Below the pieces are notes generated by a model that made no database searches, was not told the DNA's origin, and saw only the letters and a list, made by a program, of their open reading frames with translations. A stretch of 19,808 bases of DNA, taken from an uncultured Chromatiaceae bacterium. Its GTDB lineage: Bacteria > Pseudomonadota > Gammaproteobacteria > Enterobacterales > Alteromonadaceae. A program made the position numbers and the translations under genes. Below are positions 7,256 to 15,344 of this stretch, piece after piece. Every line of letters starts with the position of its first letter. Position 1 is the first letter of the stretch. The DNA is taken from the NCBI GenBank assembly GCA_937978655.1, contig CALJUX010000057.1:1-19808 (forward strand), read 5' to 3'.

Positions 7256-9646
7256 TCAGAGCGGTAACAGCCCGCGCAGCCGGTAAGTCTGACCTGGCTG
7301 AATATCAGTCAGCAGATTGTCCGCCAGCTGCGTATTGCCAAGATAATATTGCGAAACGCTGATCCCGGCCTGACGACACAGCTGCAATTCAATCACGGCG
7401 CCACGAAAACGCCGGCTGACCGAGGCTTCCATCCAATGCGCCGGCAGTTGCGGCGCAATGCGCAGGCCATTGCCTTCACCTTTGAGGCCAAACAAATGTT
7501 CAATCAGGCAACGATAGACCCAATGCACTGTGCCGGTATTCACCAGCTGGCTGGAGCGGCCGGCGGTGCGTGGATACTGGCTGTATGCACCGCGATAATA
7601 ATTCGGCAAAAACACCGGCAACTGGCCACGCTGGCGCTGGTCAGCCTCATCCGCTGACGGCAGCATCCGGCGCAGCACCGCAAAAGCACGGTCGGCATCG
7701 CCTATCTGATACAAGGCATACAGGTAAAACGCCGCCGCATGGTTATACACAGAGCCATTTTCGGCTGAGCCTGGGAATTTTTGCGTAACCCGGCCAACAT
7801 CGTCGCGCATCGCGGTATAAGCCGGCGCCAACATTTGCACGCCATAAGGCGTTTGCAATTGCGTATCCACCGCCTGCAATAACGCCTGCTGCTGCGCCGG
7901 GCTCGCCGCGCCGCTTAACAGCGCCCAGCTTTGTGGGTTGAGATAAATCCGGCCTTCATGGTCTTTGCTGATGCCAAATACCACATCATCATCGGTGATG
8001 CCCCGGCCGTACCAGTCACCGTCCCACAGATACTGGTTCACTGCCTGATTAAAGGCCGCCGCTTTTGCCCGGTACTCGTCCGCCAATGCTGTTTCACACT
8101 GCTTTTCACACAGTCCCGCCCAGGTGTTCAGCGCATAAGCCGCCGCCAGACTGAGCCAGCCCGACACCCCACGGCCTTTATAGCCGACCATATTCATCGG
8201 GTCGCACCAGTCGCCCTGCTCGATATAACTTAAACCCCGGGCGTCTTTTTTCTGCCACAGCCAATTCATAGCGCGGTGCAGATGCTCGCGCACTGAAGTC
8301 GCGCCAGCCGTGGTTTCCTGGTAACCGACTTGTTCGTCCAGCACAGACCAGTCGTTGGTTTCATCCAGATAAGCGCGCAAAAACAGCGGCAGCCAGACAC
8401 ATTGGTCGGTATGCGGCACCTGGTTGATGTATTTCAGCTGTGCGTCCGGATGCAGCAAAATCCCGTCCGGCATTTCCCCGCTCTGATGCTGCTGCGCCAG
8501 TGCGGTGAAAAACGCGCTTCTGGCCATGTCTGGCGCCAGATAGCTCATGCCCATCTGGTCCTGCAGATAATTACGCGTTTGTGGATCTGTCGTCAGCCGG
8601 TTGACTTCGCCGTGGTAATACACTTGCCGCGGCAACCACAGATTGACGAAGTTATCCAGTCCGCTATCCGGCGTGCTGATCTGAATAGCCGGCCTGATCG
8701 CGGCCTGTTGTGCCCGGCAGGCCTGCACGGCGGCGGCAAAGCCGTCGACGGCGTCGCCCGGCGCTGGCGTGAACATGCGCTGGCGGATGGCGGCAATTTC
8801 AGCCAAATCGCGGGCCGGACCAAACACAAAGCGGTACAGCTCAGTGGCACCGGACGGCAGCACCACGTCATATTGCAGCGCACAGGCCGGCGTTTCATAG
8901 TCGGCGCAGCCGTTGCCAAGCCTCGGCGCGCTGACACCTGCCGGCGCCGCCAGCCCGCCTTCGCCTTCAAACTGCTGCTGATTGGCTTCCCAGGCCAGCG
9001 GCGCGCGTTCGGCCAGTAAAAAGGTCTGATCTTTAAAGTCTTTTTGTTTGAAATAATCCGGATATTTCTGGTACGGCGTCACACTGCTGCAGACCACTGC
9101 CTGTAACTCCGCTTCATACCGGCCGCCCTGATTCATCCAGGACATATAACCGACCGGAAAATACGGATACAGACTGAGCCGGCGCCGGGCTGTGCCCAAA
9201 TTCCGTACCCTGAGCTGCCACAGTTCCAGTGGCGCGTCCGGTGCCAGGTTCAGCCGCCATTCCAGCCGCAGGTCTTCACTGAGTTCGAGCTGCCAGCAGA
9301 TATCCGCTGCGCCGGCGGAAAAGACAAAACTCGCGGCTGGCTTACGCACCGGCTCATAAGGCACCGACCACAGCTCGCCGCTGTCCTGGTCTTTGACATA
9401 CACAAAACGGCCCGGATGATGCGCGTAATACGGCTGTTCCGGTTGCATAAAAGTTTTGGCTTCCAGGTTCGGCGCATGGGCGTATTTGGCCGGCTCCGGC
9501 TGCATAAACTGCGCGCTGACATAACCGCGGCAGTTCACCTGCACCAGCATGCATTGATTCCACAAAAATGCCGTGGCCTGTGGCAGGGCTGTGGCACTGC
9601 ATAACTGGTAACGCTGTCCCGCAGCGTCCGGGTTCATCAAAGGCAT
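7256..9646 (-). CDS. GH94 glycoside phosphorylase, probable cellobionic acid phosphorylase
   Basis: 796 residues, the size of a cellobiose/cellobionic acid phosphorylase and far smaller than the cyclic-glucan NdvB type. No signal peptide, so cytoplasmic. An N-terminal beta-sandwich (to about 300) precedes an (alpha/alpha)6 barrel. GH94 marks: RNYLQDQMGM (358-367), the acid motif GDWCDPMN (478-485) with D479 as likely general acid, YLNPQSWALLSG (568-579), ENGSVYNHAAAF (629-640) for phosphate, and GRSSQLVNTGTVHW (696-709). Family enzymes use phosphate to split a beta-glucoside into alpha-glucose-1-phosphate and the acceptor. An R-x3-K pair (R619, K623) recalls the Arg/Lys pair reported for the carboxylate site of the Saccharophagus cellobionic acid enzyme; alignment is needed. 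The neighbours gntK and a GntR-type regulator favour a gluconate-yielding substrate. The start shares one base with the transporter stop (TGATG); M4 is an alternative start. Other beta-glucosides remain possible. Confidence 0.8.
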   Translation of the reverse strand: MPLMNPDAAGQRYQLCSATALPQATAFLWNQCMLVQVNCRGYVSAQFMQPEPAKYAHAPNLEAKTFMQPEQPYYAHHPGRFVYVKDQDSGELWSVPYEPVRKPAASFVFSAGAADICWQLELSEDLRLEWRLNLAPDAPLELWQLRVRNLGTARRRLSLYPYFPVGYMSWMNQGGRYEAELQAVVCSSVTPYQKYPDYFKQKDFKDQTFLLAERAPLAWEANQQQFEGEGGLAAPAGVSAPRLGNGCADYETPACALQYDVVLPSGATELYRFVFGPARDLAEIAAIRQRMFTPAPGDAVDGFAAAVQACRAQQAAIRPAIQISTPDSGLDNFVNLWLPRQVYYHGEVNRLTTDPQTRNYLQDQMGMSYLAPDMARSAFFTALAQQHQSGEMPDGILLHPDAQLKYINQVPHTDQCVWLPLFLRAYLDETNDWSVLDEQVGYQETTAGATSVREHLHRAMNWLWQKKDARGLSYIEQGDWCDPMNMVGYKGRGVSGWLSLAAAYALNTWAGLCEKQCETALADEYRAKAAAFNQAVNQYLWDGDWYGRGITDDDVVFGISKDHEGRIYLNPQSWALLSGAASPAQQQALLQAVDTQLQTPYGVQMLAPAYTAMRDDVGRVTQKFPGSAENGSVYNHAAAFYLYALYQIGDADRAFAVLRRMLPSADEADQRQRGQLPVFLPNYYRGAYSQYPRTAGRSSQLVNTGTVHWVYRCLIEHLFGLKGEGNGLRIAPQLPAHWMEASVSRRFRGAVIELQLCRQAGISVSQYYLGNTQLADNLLTDIQPGQTYRLRGLLPL

Positions 9647-11058
9647 CAGGATTTACTCATCACAGGTTTTGCGGTTGTAGACTGGGCGCGCCGTGTCGCC
9701 AGTTCCGCCTGAATATGGCGCAGTTGCGCTTCGGTTAACGGATAACACGCCATCACGGCGGCGGCAACAAAGGCAACCACACCGGGGATCAGCGACATCA
9801 GCCATAAGATACTTTGTTGTGAGCCGGCATTTTGTTCCGCATTGGCCACATAACCAAACAACGCCAGCAACCAGCCAATGCAGGCCGACGCCAGCGCGCC
9901 ACCGAGTTTTTGCGAAAAAGTCGCCGCCGAAAAGGTCATCGCCGTGGCGCGTCGGCCGGTGCGCCATTCGTTGTAATCTGCGCTGTCGGCATACATCGAA
10001 AACGCCAGCGGCGACTTAGGCCCAAGCACAAAACCAATCGCCAGATTCAGCGCAAACACCATGCGGATGTTGTCCGGCGGTACAAAATACAACGCCAGCG
10101 ACAACAGCCCGGCGCAGCTCATCAGGCCGATCATCAGTGTTTTTTTATCTAAAAACCGCGTCATCAATGGCGTCGACGCGGCGCCAAGCGCCAGCGCCAG
10201 CATGTAACTGGACAAAAACTCGCCGACCAGCTGTGGCTGTTGCAGGTAATATTTGAAGTAATACACCGCGCTGCTGGCGCGCATGGTGATAGTGATCATG
10301 ATGACCAGCGCCAGGCAAAACAACACCAGCCAGGCTTTGTTACCGGCCAAATCGCGGATGTCCTGCCACACCGGCGTGGGCGTGCTGCACACCGGCTGAA
10401 TGCGTTCGCGGGTACTGGCAAAAGTACACAGAAACAACAAAGCAGCGGCCAGACCAAAGCATCCCATCGTCAGCTGCCAGCCCAGCACGTCGTCGCCTTG
10501 CCCCAACAGCGGCACCAGCTTTGGTGTCAGATAGGTCACCAGAATACCGCCGGTAAAACCACCGATAAAACGGAAACTGACCAAAGTGGTGCGCTGCTGA
10601 CTGTCGGCCGTGATCACACCAGACAGCGCCGAATACGGAATATTAATGCCGGTATAAATCAGCATCAGCAAACTGTAAGTGCCGTAGGCCCAGATTAATT
10701 TGCCGTCGGCATCAAGGTCCGGCGTGGTGTAAGTCAGCACGCCGGCACCAGCCAGCGGCAGCGCCAGCCACAATAAATAAGGCCGGAATTTGCCAAAACG
10801 GCTGCGGGTGCGGTCGGCGATGGCGCCCATCATCGGGTCAGTAAAAGCATCGATGATTTTGGTGACCAGCATCATAGTGCCGGCCGCCGCGGCGGAAATG
10901 CCAAACACGTCGGTATAAAAAATCAGCAAAAATGCCGAAATATTGGCCCAATAGAAGTTAAAACCGATGTCGCCAATCCCATAACCGGCTTTTTCCCAAA
11001 AGCGCGGCGACGTTGTGGCGGACGGGTGCTGCGCTCTGGTCATCATGGTATCTGTCAT
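9646..11058 (-). CDS. GPH-family sugar:cation symporter (MFS)
   Basis: 470 residues, about 12 transmembrane helices, glycoside-pentoside-hexuronide (MelB/LacS-like) family in the inner membrane. Family marks with the chosen start: YGIGDIGFNFYW (about 26-37), FYTDVFG with an Asp at about 50 equivalent in position to a cation-site Asp of MelB, and the loop DRTRSRFGKFRPY at 82-94. It imports a glycoside with Na+ or H+. The ATG at 11058 is preferred because GGAG lies eight bases upstream and the start overlaps the gntK stop as TGATG; an ATG ten codons earlier lies inside gntK. Placed between gntK and the GH94 gene, it probably brings in the phosphorylase's disaccharide substrate. No outer-membrane porin or TonB receptor is encoded here. 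The exact substrate cannot be read from sequence. Confidence 0.85.
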   Translation of the reverse strand: MTDTMMTRAQHPSATTSPRFWEKAGYGIGDIGFNFYWANISAFLLIFYTDVFGISAAAAGTMMLVTKIIDAFTDPMMGAIADRTRSRFGKFRPYLLWLALPLAGAGVLTYTTPDLDADGKLIWAYGTYSLLMLIYTGINIPYSALSGVITADSQQRTTLVSFRFIGGFTGGILVTYLTPKLVPLLGQGDDVLGWQLTMGCFGLAAALLFLCTFASTRERIQPVCSTPTPVWQDIRDLAGNKAWLVLFCLALVIMITITMRASSAVYYFKYYLQQPQLVGEFLSSYMLALALGAASTPLMTRFLDKKTLMIGLMSCAGLLSLALYFVPPDNIRMVFALNLAIGFVLGPKSPLAFSMYADSADYNEWRTGRRATAMTFSAATFSQKLGGALASACIGWLLALFGYVANAEQNAGSQQSILWLMSLIPGVVAFVAAAVMACYPLTEAQLRHIQAELATRRAQSTTAKPVMSKS

Positions 11059-11618
11059 CACAACATCTCCGGTATTTTGGTAGCGCAATCATTAAAAGCA
11101 TCAGCTTGCCCGAGCGCCCGGCCAATCTGGCTTAACTGCGTCACCAACGGCAAACGTAAATCCAGCCACAGCACATCCGGCTCCAGCGCCGGTGCCTGCA
11201 TCGTGTCAAGCTGACTTTGCAACATCGACACCGGCATAAAATGGCCGGGCCGCTGGCTCAGGCGCTGCGACAGCACCTCCGCCGGGCCATGCAGGTAGAC
11301 AAATAATGGCGCCGCGGCCGCAGCCCGGATTTGCGCCCGTTGCTGCTGGATCAGACCGGAGTAACTTAATACACCCGGCAGGCCATGATTTTTCAGCTGT
11401 TGCAGCGCCTGACACAACAAATCAACCCAGTGTTGACGCAGTTCCGCCGTCAGCGGCTGGCCAGATGCCATCATCTGTTTGGCGCTGGCGGAATGAAAGT
11501 CATCCCCTTCCAGATAAGCCCAGCCGAGCGCGCCCGCGCAATGGCTTGCCAGTGTGGATTTGCCGCTGCCGGCCACGCCCATCAGAACCAAGGTCTGAAA
11601 TTTCGCCATTTCGGCCAT
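11058..11618 (-). CDS. gntK: Gluconokinase, GntK family
   Basis: 186 residues, cytoplasmic P-loop kinase that converts gluconate and ATP to 6-phosphogluconate, feeding the Entner-Doudoroff or pentose phosphate route. Seen: Walker A GVAGSGKST (14-22), the substrate segment GDDFHSASAKQMMASGQPL (38-56) close to the family's GDxxH...KM..GxPL, and RPGHFMPVSMLQSQ (123-136) close to RxGHF..xxLLxSQ. One odd point: the usual CSALK..YRD segment reads YSGLIQQQRAQ here, so a normally conserved Lys and Tyr are missing and kinetics or specificity may differ. First gene of the gntK-symporter-GH94 operon, divergent from the LacI-type regulator. The first ATG is used; a second ATG at codon 4 is possible. Confidence 0.85.
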   Translation of the reverse strand: MAEMAKFQTLVLMGVAGSGKSTLASHCAGALGWAYLEGDDFHSASAKQMMASGQPLTAELRQHWVDLLCQALQQLKNHGLPGVLSYSGLIQQQRAQIRAAAAAPLFVYLHGPAEVLSQRLSQRPGHFMPVSMLQSQLDTMQAPALEPDVLWLDLRLPLVTQLSQIGRALGQADAFNDCATKIPEML

Positions 11619-11721
11619 TGTGGTTTGCCTGTTTTACAGCCGGGGTCATCAGGCGCAGTCTGCTGAATACCGGTCGCGGTTCGCGCGTTAAAAACATGCG
11701 CAGCAGCTTAATGCAGTAAAA

Positions 11722-11737
11722 ATGTTAGCGCAACCAT
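11722..11737. promoter_or_regulatory. Candidate operator of the LacI/GntR-type repressor
   Basis: ATGTTAGCGCAACCAT is a 16-bp imperfect palindrome (6 of 8 positions pair) with the central GC/CG symmetry usual for LacI-family operators, and its outer ATGTTA resembles gluconate-repressor sites. It lies between the divergent gntK and repressor genes. On the minus strand it covers TTGCGC, which with a 17-base spacer and TAAGCT could form the gntK promoter, so binding would block it. A second TTAGCGC occurs at 11779-11785, 54 bases away. Confidence 0.5.
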
Positions 11738-11804
11738 TTTGCTAAAGCAGCGGATTTCTATTAAGGTGCAGCCAGGTCTTAGCGCTTTCGCCTCAGGTTT
11801 TGCC

Positions 11805-12824
11805 ATGCACCGTAAACCCAATTTAAAAGATGTCGCGGAACTGGCCGGTGTCAGCGCAATCACGGTGTCGCGGGTGTTAACCCATCCGGACAAAGTGGCG
11901 GCCAAATCGCGGTTAAAAGTCGAACAGGCGATTGCTGAGCTGGGGTATATCCGCAATCACGCCGCCAGTGCGCTGGCATCCAGCCGCTCCGGTGTGTTGG
12001 CGGTGATCATTCCGTCCTTGTCGAATATCGTGTTTAACGACGTGTTGCAGGGCATTTACAGCGCGGTGAAACCCTATCAGCTGCAGGTGATTTTGGGCGA
12101 TTGCCATTATTCACCGCTGGAAGAAGAAAAGCTGATCGCCACCTTGTTAAGTCAGGCACCGGAAGGGTTGATCCTGACCGGCACTGACCAAACCGATTAC
12201 GCCCGCAAACTGCTGCAAAACGCCGGCATTCCGGTGGTGCAGCTGATGGAACTGACCGACCAGCCGATTGATATGAATATCGGTTTTTCCCATTTCGACG
12301 CCGGCAAAGCCATGACAGACCATTTGTTGGCGCGCGGATATCGCCGGATTGGCTTTCTCGGCGCCCGGATGGACCCGCGCACCCAGCAGCGGCTGGCTGG
12401 CTTTAACCAGGCGGTGGCAGTCTGGAACGAGCAACAACCGCAGCCGGCGTCATGCCAGCCTTATGTGGTCACCACCGGCCAGTCATCATCGATTAAACTC
12501 GGTGGCCAGCTGCTGCAGGCGGTGATGGCCGAATCGCAGGGCCAATGTGACGCGGTATTTTGTTGTAACGACGACCTGGCGCTCGGCGCTTTATTTGCCG
12601 CACGTAAAATGAACCTGCGGGTGCCCGCCGACCTGGCTATCGCCGGCTTTAACGACCTCGAAGCCTCAGCTTTAGTTGACCCCGGCATCACCAGCGTCGC
12701 CTCACCGCGTTTTGCCATGGGCCAGCAAGCGGTTGAGCTGCTCCTGCAAAAAGCCCGTGGCGAGCGCTGCGACTTTGCGCCGGTTGATGTTGGCTTCAGC
12801 ATTATGGCGCGCGGCTCGACCTGA
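11805..12824 (+). CDS. gntR: LacI-family repressor, GntR (gluconate) type
   Basis: 339 residues from the ATG at 11805. This start places the helix-turn-helix (LKDVAELAGVSAITVSRVL, residues 6-24) at the N-terminus as in all LacI-family proteins; an upstream in-frame ATG at 11739 would add 22 unlikely residues and is rejected. The hinge follows to about 60, then a periplasmic-binding-like sensor domain. Many stretches match what I remember of E. coli GntR: VLLPSL-like VIIPSLSNIVFNDVLQGI, GIPVVQLMELTDQPIDMNIGF, GFLGARMDPRTQQR, CNDDLALGA and VPADLAIAGFNDLE. The ligand is therefore likely gluconate or a glucosyl-gluconate. Transcribed divergently from gntK-symporter-GH94, which it probably represses until the inducer appears. 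Not related to the separate GntR/FadR winged-helix family. Confidence 0.85.
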   Translation: MHRKPNLKDVAELAGVSAITVSRVLTHPDKVAAKSRLKVEQAIAELGYIRNHAASALASSRSGVLAVIIPSLSNIVFNDVLQGIYSAVKPYQLQVILGDCHYSPLEEEKLIATLLSQAPEGLILTGTDQTDYARKLLQNAGIPVVQLMELTDQPIDMNIGFSHFDAGKAMTDHLLARGYRRIGFLGARMDPRTQQRLAGFNQAVAVWNEQQPQPASCQPYVVTTGQSSSIKLGGQLLQAVMAESQGQCDAVFCCNDDLALGALFAARKMNLRVPADLAIAGFNDLEASALVDPGITSVASPRFAMGQQAVELLLQKARGERCDFAPVDVGFSIMARGST

Positions 12825-12969
12825 TCCCGTGTTGAAGCGCGTGGAGATCTGCAGTGGCAGCCTAAAGCCCGCTGACTAAAGGTCAGACCTGCCGGCGCCG
12901 GGAAAACCCTGCGAAGATGCCAGTGATGCAGTACCATTGAATTTTTACCCGTCCCACTGAGGAATGCAT

Positions 12970-13833
12970 ATGCCGCTCACCCGCTTCTGGCTGTTGTTGT
13001 TTTCAGTATCGACACTGCCGGTCTGGGCGACCGCATCGGCGCCGCTCGCCGTTGAGTTGCATCACTACGACGCGGAATCCGTCGCCATGCTCAACAGCGG
13101 TGGCTCAGACCATTCAGCGGATATTGATACCGTCCGCTTGCTGTTCAACTCGATATCAACCCCACTGCAGGTTAGGCAAATGCCGATTGCGCGCACTGAC
13201 CGGATGATGGCACAAGGCCTGCCGGTCTGTTCGCTGAACCGGGTGAAAAGTGCTGAGCGGGCCAGCAAATATCTGTTTTCACTGCCGGTTAATTTTTATC
13301 TGGGTTATCAGCTGTATCAACATGCGGCGGAAGAAGCCGTACCGCCGGCGCTGCTGGATAAACAAGGCCAAATCCGCAGTTTAAAAGCGTTGATGCAGCA
13401 GTATCCGCGTCAGCAAATCGTGGTGCCAAAAGACTATTCCTTTGGCGACTCGCTGGATAAAGCCGTGGCAGAGCTGCCGGCACGGCAAATCACCGCCATC
13501 TCGACTTCACATTATTACCAGCATTTTGTTGCAATGTTTGAAGCCGGCCGCGCTGATTTTATTCTGTTATATCCGACTGAAATGCAGGCTTATCTGCAGA
13601 AAAACCCGGCGTTAAAAGTCCGGCAATATCCACTGGCCCAGGCACCAGCCTATGCCAGCGGCCATCTGATGTGCGCCGATTCGGCGGTAACCCGCGCCTT
13701 CATCAAAAAGGTCGATGCAGCGTTAAAACAACTGTACCGCCAGCAGGCCTTTGTCGAAGCGAACAGCTACACGCTGTCAAAGGATGACCAGCGCAAAATT
13801 CAGCAGATCATCCGCCACTACCGCCAACCTTAA
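12970..13833 (+). CDS. Periplasmic solute-binding-like protein (SBP_bac_3 fold), orphan
   Basis: 287 residues from the ATG at 12970, which has GAGG seven bases upstream; the ATG six bases earlier would be one base from that site and is rejected. A clear signal peptide (core LLLFSVSTLPVWA, cleavage near residues 20-24) directs it to the periplasm. The rest looks like the bacterial family 3 extracellular binding fold in the divergent group found without transporters: VRLLFNSISTPLQVRQMPIARTDR-like N-lobe, CSLNRVKSAERASKYLFSLPV near residues 80-100, and a C-lobe ending in a helix. Two cysteines (in PVCSLN and LMCADS) could pair. No ABC permease or ATPase is nearby, so it may act as a ligand sensor rather than a transporter part. 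The ligand is unknown. Convergent with the DUF4256 gene, 17 bases between stops. Confidence 0.7.
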   Translation: MPLTRFWLLLFSVSTLPVWATASAPLAVELHHYDAESVAMLNSGGSDHSADIDTVRLLFNSISTPLQVRQMPIARTDRMMAQGLPVCSLNRVKSAERASKYLFSLPVNFYLGYQLYQHAAEEAVPPALLDKQGQIRSLKALMQQYPRQQIVVPKDYSFGDSLDKAVAELPARQITAISTSHYYQHFVAMFEAGRADFILLYPTEMQAYLQKNPALKVRQYPLAQAPAYASGHLMCADSAVTRAFIKKVDAALKQLYRQQAFVEANSYTLSKDDQRKIQQIIRHYRQP

Positions 13834-13850
13834 GCAGATAACTGCCAGTT

Positions 13851-14396
13851 TCAGACCCGCACGACACCGCGAAACCCACGGGCGGCATAATAAGAGTCGG
13901 CGCCGTTGTGGTAAACAAACACCTGGTCATAACGCCGGTCGCCAAACAGCGCCCCGCCTAGCTTGCGGATAGCAACTGGTGTGGCGAGCCAGCTCGAGGT
14001 TTTTTGATCCACCGCCTTGATGCTTTGCAATAAGCGGTATTGCTGCTCGTTTAATAGTTCAATACCGATCGCCTGCGCCATTTCATCGCTACAACCGGCC
14101 GGTTTATTGGCTTTGCGTGCATCCAGCGCCTGGCGGTCAAAACACAAGCTGCGCCGGCCGACCGGGCTTTCGGCCGAAAAATCACAAAACAACAATTCGC
14201 CGCTGTTCGCGTCCAGCGCCAGCAAATCCGGCTCACCGCCGCTGGTTTCCATCGCGACCAACACTTCGAGTTTGGCCGGTGCGGCTTGCAGACGCTCGAG
14301 CACCTGCGGCCAGCTCAGGCCCGGATGTCGGTCTGGCTGATGTTCGAAACGCTGTTGCAAGATTTGCAGCTGGGCTGCGTACTGATTCGGGTCCAT
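13851..14396 (-). CDS. DUF4256 family protein
   Basis: 181 residues, full length for DUF4256, with no signal peptide or membrane segment, so cytoplasmic. Conserved family stretches are all present: RHPGLSWPQVLERL (about 24-37), METSGGEPDLLALD (50-63), DFSAESPVGRRSLCFDR (72-88), the block KTSSWLATP then IRKLGGALFGDRRYDQVFVYHNGADSYYAARGFRG near the C-terminus. Molecular function is not known. The start is the ATG at 14396, one base shared with the stop of the AraC gene (TGATG), with GGAG seven bases upstream; a TTG one codon earlier is rejected. Coupling to the AraC regulator suggests the two are expressed together. Confidence 0.85.
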   Translation of the reverse strand: MDPNQYAAQLQILQQRFEHQPDRHPGLSWPQVLERLQAAPAKLEVLVAMETSGGEPDLLALDANSGELLFCDFSAESPVGRRSLCFDRQALDARKANKPAGCSDEMAQAIGIELLNEQQYRLLQSIKAVDQKTSSWLATPVAIRKLGGALFGDRRYDQVFVYHNGADSYYAARGFRGVVRV

Positions 14397-15238
14397 CAAC
14401 TCTCTCCTTTGCTAAATTGCCCCAGGGGCTGTTGATGCAAGCTTGCCCACACCTTGGGCGTAGTGCCAAAACATTGTTTAAAATGCCGGTGCAGATGGCT
14501 CTGGTCGGTAAAGCCACAGCTGTAGGCCACCTGCACCAGCGGCAAACCGCGTTCTATCAGAGTTTTGGCTTTCTGCAGCCGTTTCAGGATCACGTAGCGA
14601 TAAGGTGTGGTGCCATACAATGCCCTGAAATCACGGGTGACTTGCCACTTACTGTATTGGGCAATCAGCGCCAGTTCATCCAGTGTGATCTCAGCAGGCA
14701 TGCCGGAATCGATGGCGATAATATCGTCAATATATTGCCGCACCCGGTTCATTGCCTGGTAGTTGACGGTGGTGTGCCGGATGCTGTTGCTGGTGTTTTG
14801 CTGTAAACAGCAGGCAAAGGAGAAAATCAGCTCCTGCTGCTCTAAGGTCTCCAGCGGCCGGTCAAACTCCGCTAGCAAGGCGCCGGCGATACGGACAAAC
14901 TGCGGCTCTTTGGTCACGCCGCTGGGTAAAAACGGCAAACTGGCACCTTGCAACACTTGTTGTACCTCGACCGGATTGATAGTGATGGCGCGGTAGGCAA
15001 ACGGGCTGTCAGTGCCGGCCTGGCCATCATGCAGTTCATCCGGGTGCAGGATCACCACCTCACCGGGCAATGAATGTCGCAGTTGCCCGCGATAATGAAA
15101 ACTCTGCACGCCGGCTGTCGTCAAGGCCAGGGTATAAGTGTCGTGACGATGCGGCGCATAAGCCAGCCCACTGAAACAAGCTTCGAATCGCTCAGTCTCC
15201 CCAACGGCGCGTTTTACCCATCCCTGGTTTTTTCTCAT
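14396..15238 (-). CDS. AraC-family transcriptional regulator with cupin sensor
   Basis: 280 residues from the ATG at 15238. The open frame runs 59 codons further upstream, but that part crosses the intergenic region and the start of the divergent gene and lacks family character; AGGAG lies about 11 bases before the chosen ATG. The N-terminal cupin-like sensor (about 15-95) has HRHDTYTLAL (30-39) and PGEVVILHPDELHDG (58-72). The C-terminal double helix-turn-helix covers about 185-262, with the second motif VAYSCGFTDQSHLHRHFKQCFGTTP (236-260) typical of AraC/XylS. Likely controls the divergent ggt-like gene and/or itself plus DUF4256. The effector is unknown. Confidence 0.85.
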   Translation of the reverse strand: MRKNQGWVKRAVGETERFEACFSGLAYAPHRHDTYTLALTTAGVQSFHYRGQLRHSLPGEVVILHPDELHDGQAGTDSPFAYRAITINPVEVQQVLQGASLPFLPSGVTKEPQFVRIAGALLAEFDRPLETLEQQELIFSFACCLQQNTSNSIRHTTVNYQAMNRVRQYIDDIIAIDSGMPAEITLDELALIAQYSKWQVTRDFRALYGTTPYRYVILKRLQKAKTLIERGLPLVQVAYSCGFTDQSHLHRHFKQCFGTTPKVWASLHQQPLGQFSKGES

Positions 15239-15271
15239 CGGGGTGATACTCCTGAATATGGCTTTGCCAGC

Positions 15272-15297
15272 GCAATATCGTGCAATAACGTGCAGAG
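15272..15297. promoter_or_regulatory. Triple direct repeat, candidate AraC-regulator site
   Basis: GCAATA, GCAATA and GCAGAG start at 15272, 15282 and 15292, an exact 10-base period with CGT before the second and third copies. Direct half-sites one helical turn apart are how many AraC-family proteins bind. The site is in the middle of the 106-base gap between the AraC gene and the divergent ggt-like gene. Confidence 0.5.
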
Positions 15298-15344
15298 TGA
15301 TGGCTTTACTATATCGCTGAATGTAAACAATTTGGAAATTGAAC

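Noticed and set aside
8330..9019. 229-codon plus-strand open frame inside the GH94 gene
   Set aside because: Antisense shadow of a well-supported enzyme; composition rich in Arg, His and Gln with no family features.
12888..12905. Palindrome CCGGCGCCGG after the repressor gene, considered as a terminator
   Set aside because: No loop to speak of and no T tract follows; CCGG-rich strings are common throughout this window.
14117..14806. 229-codon plus-strand open frame across the DUF4256 and AraC genes
   Set aside because: Antisense to two recognised genes; low-complexity composition and no ribosome site that stands out.
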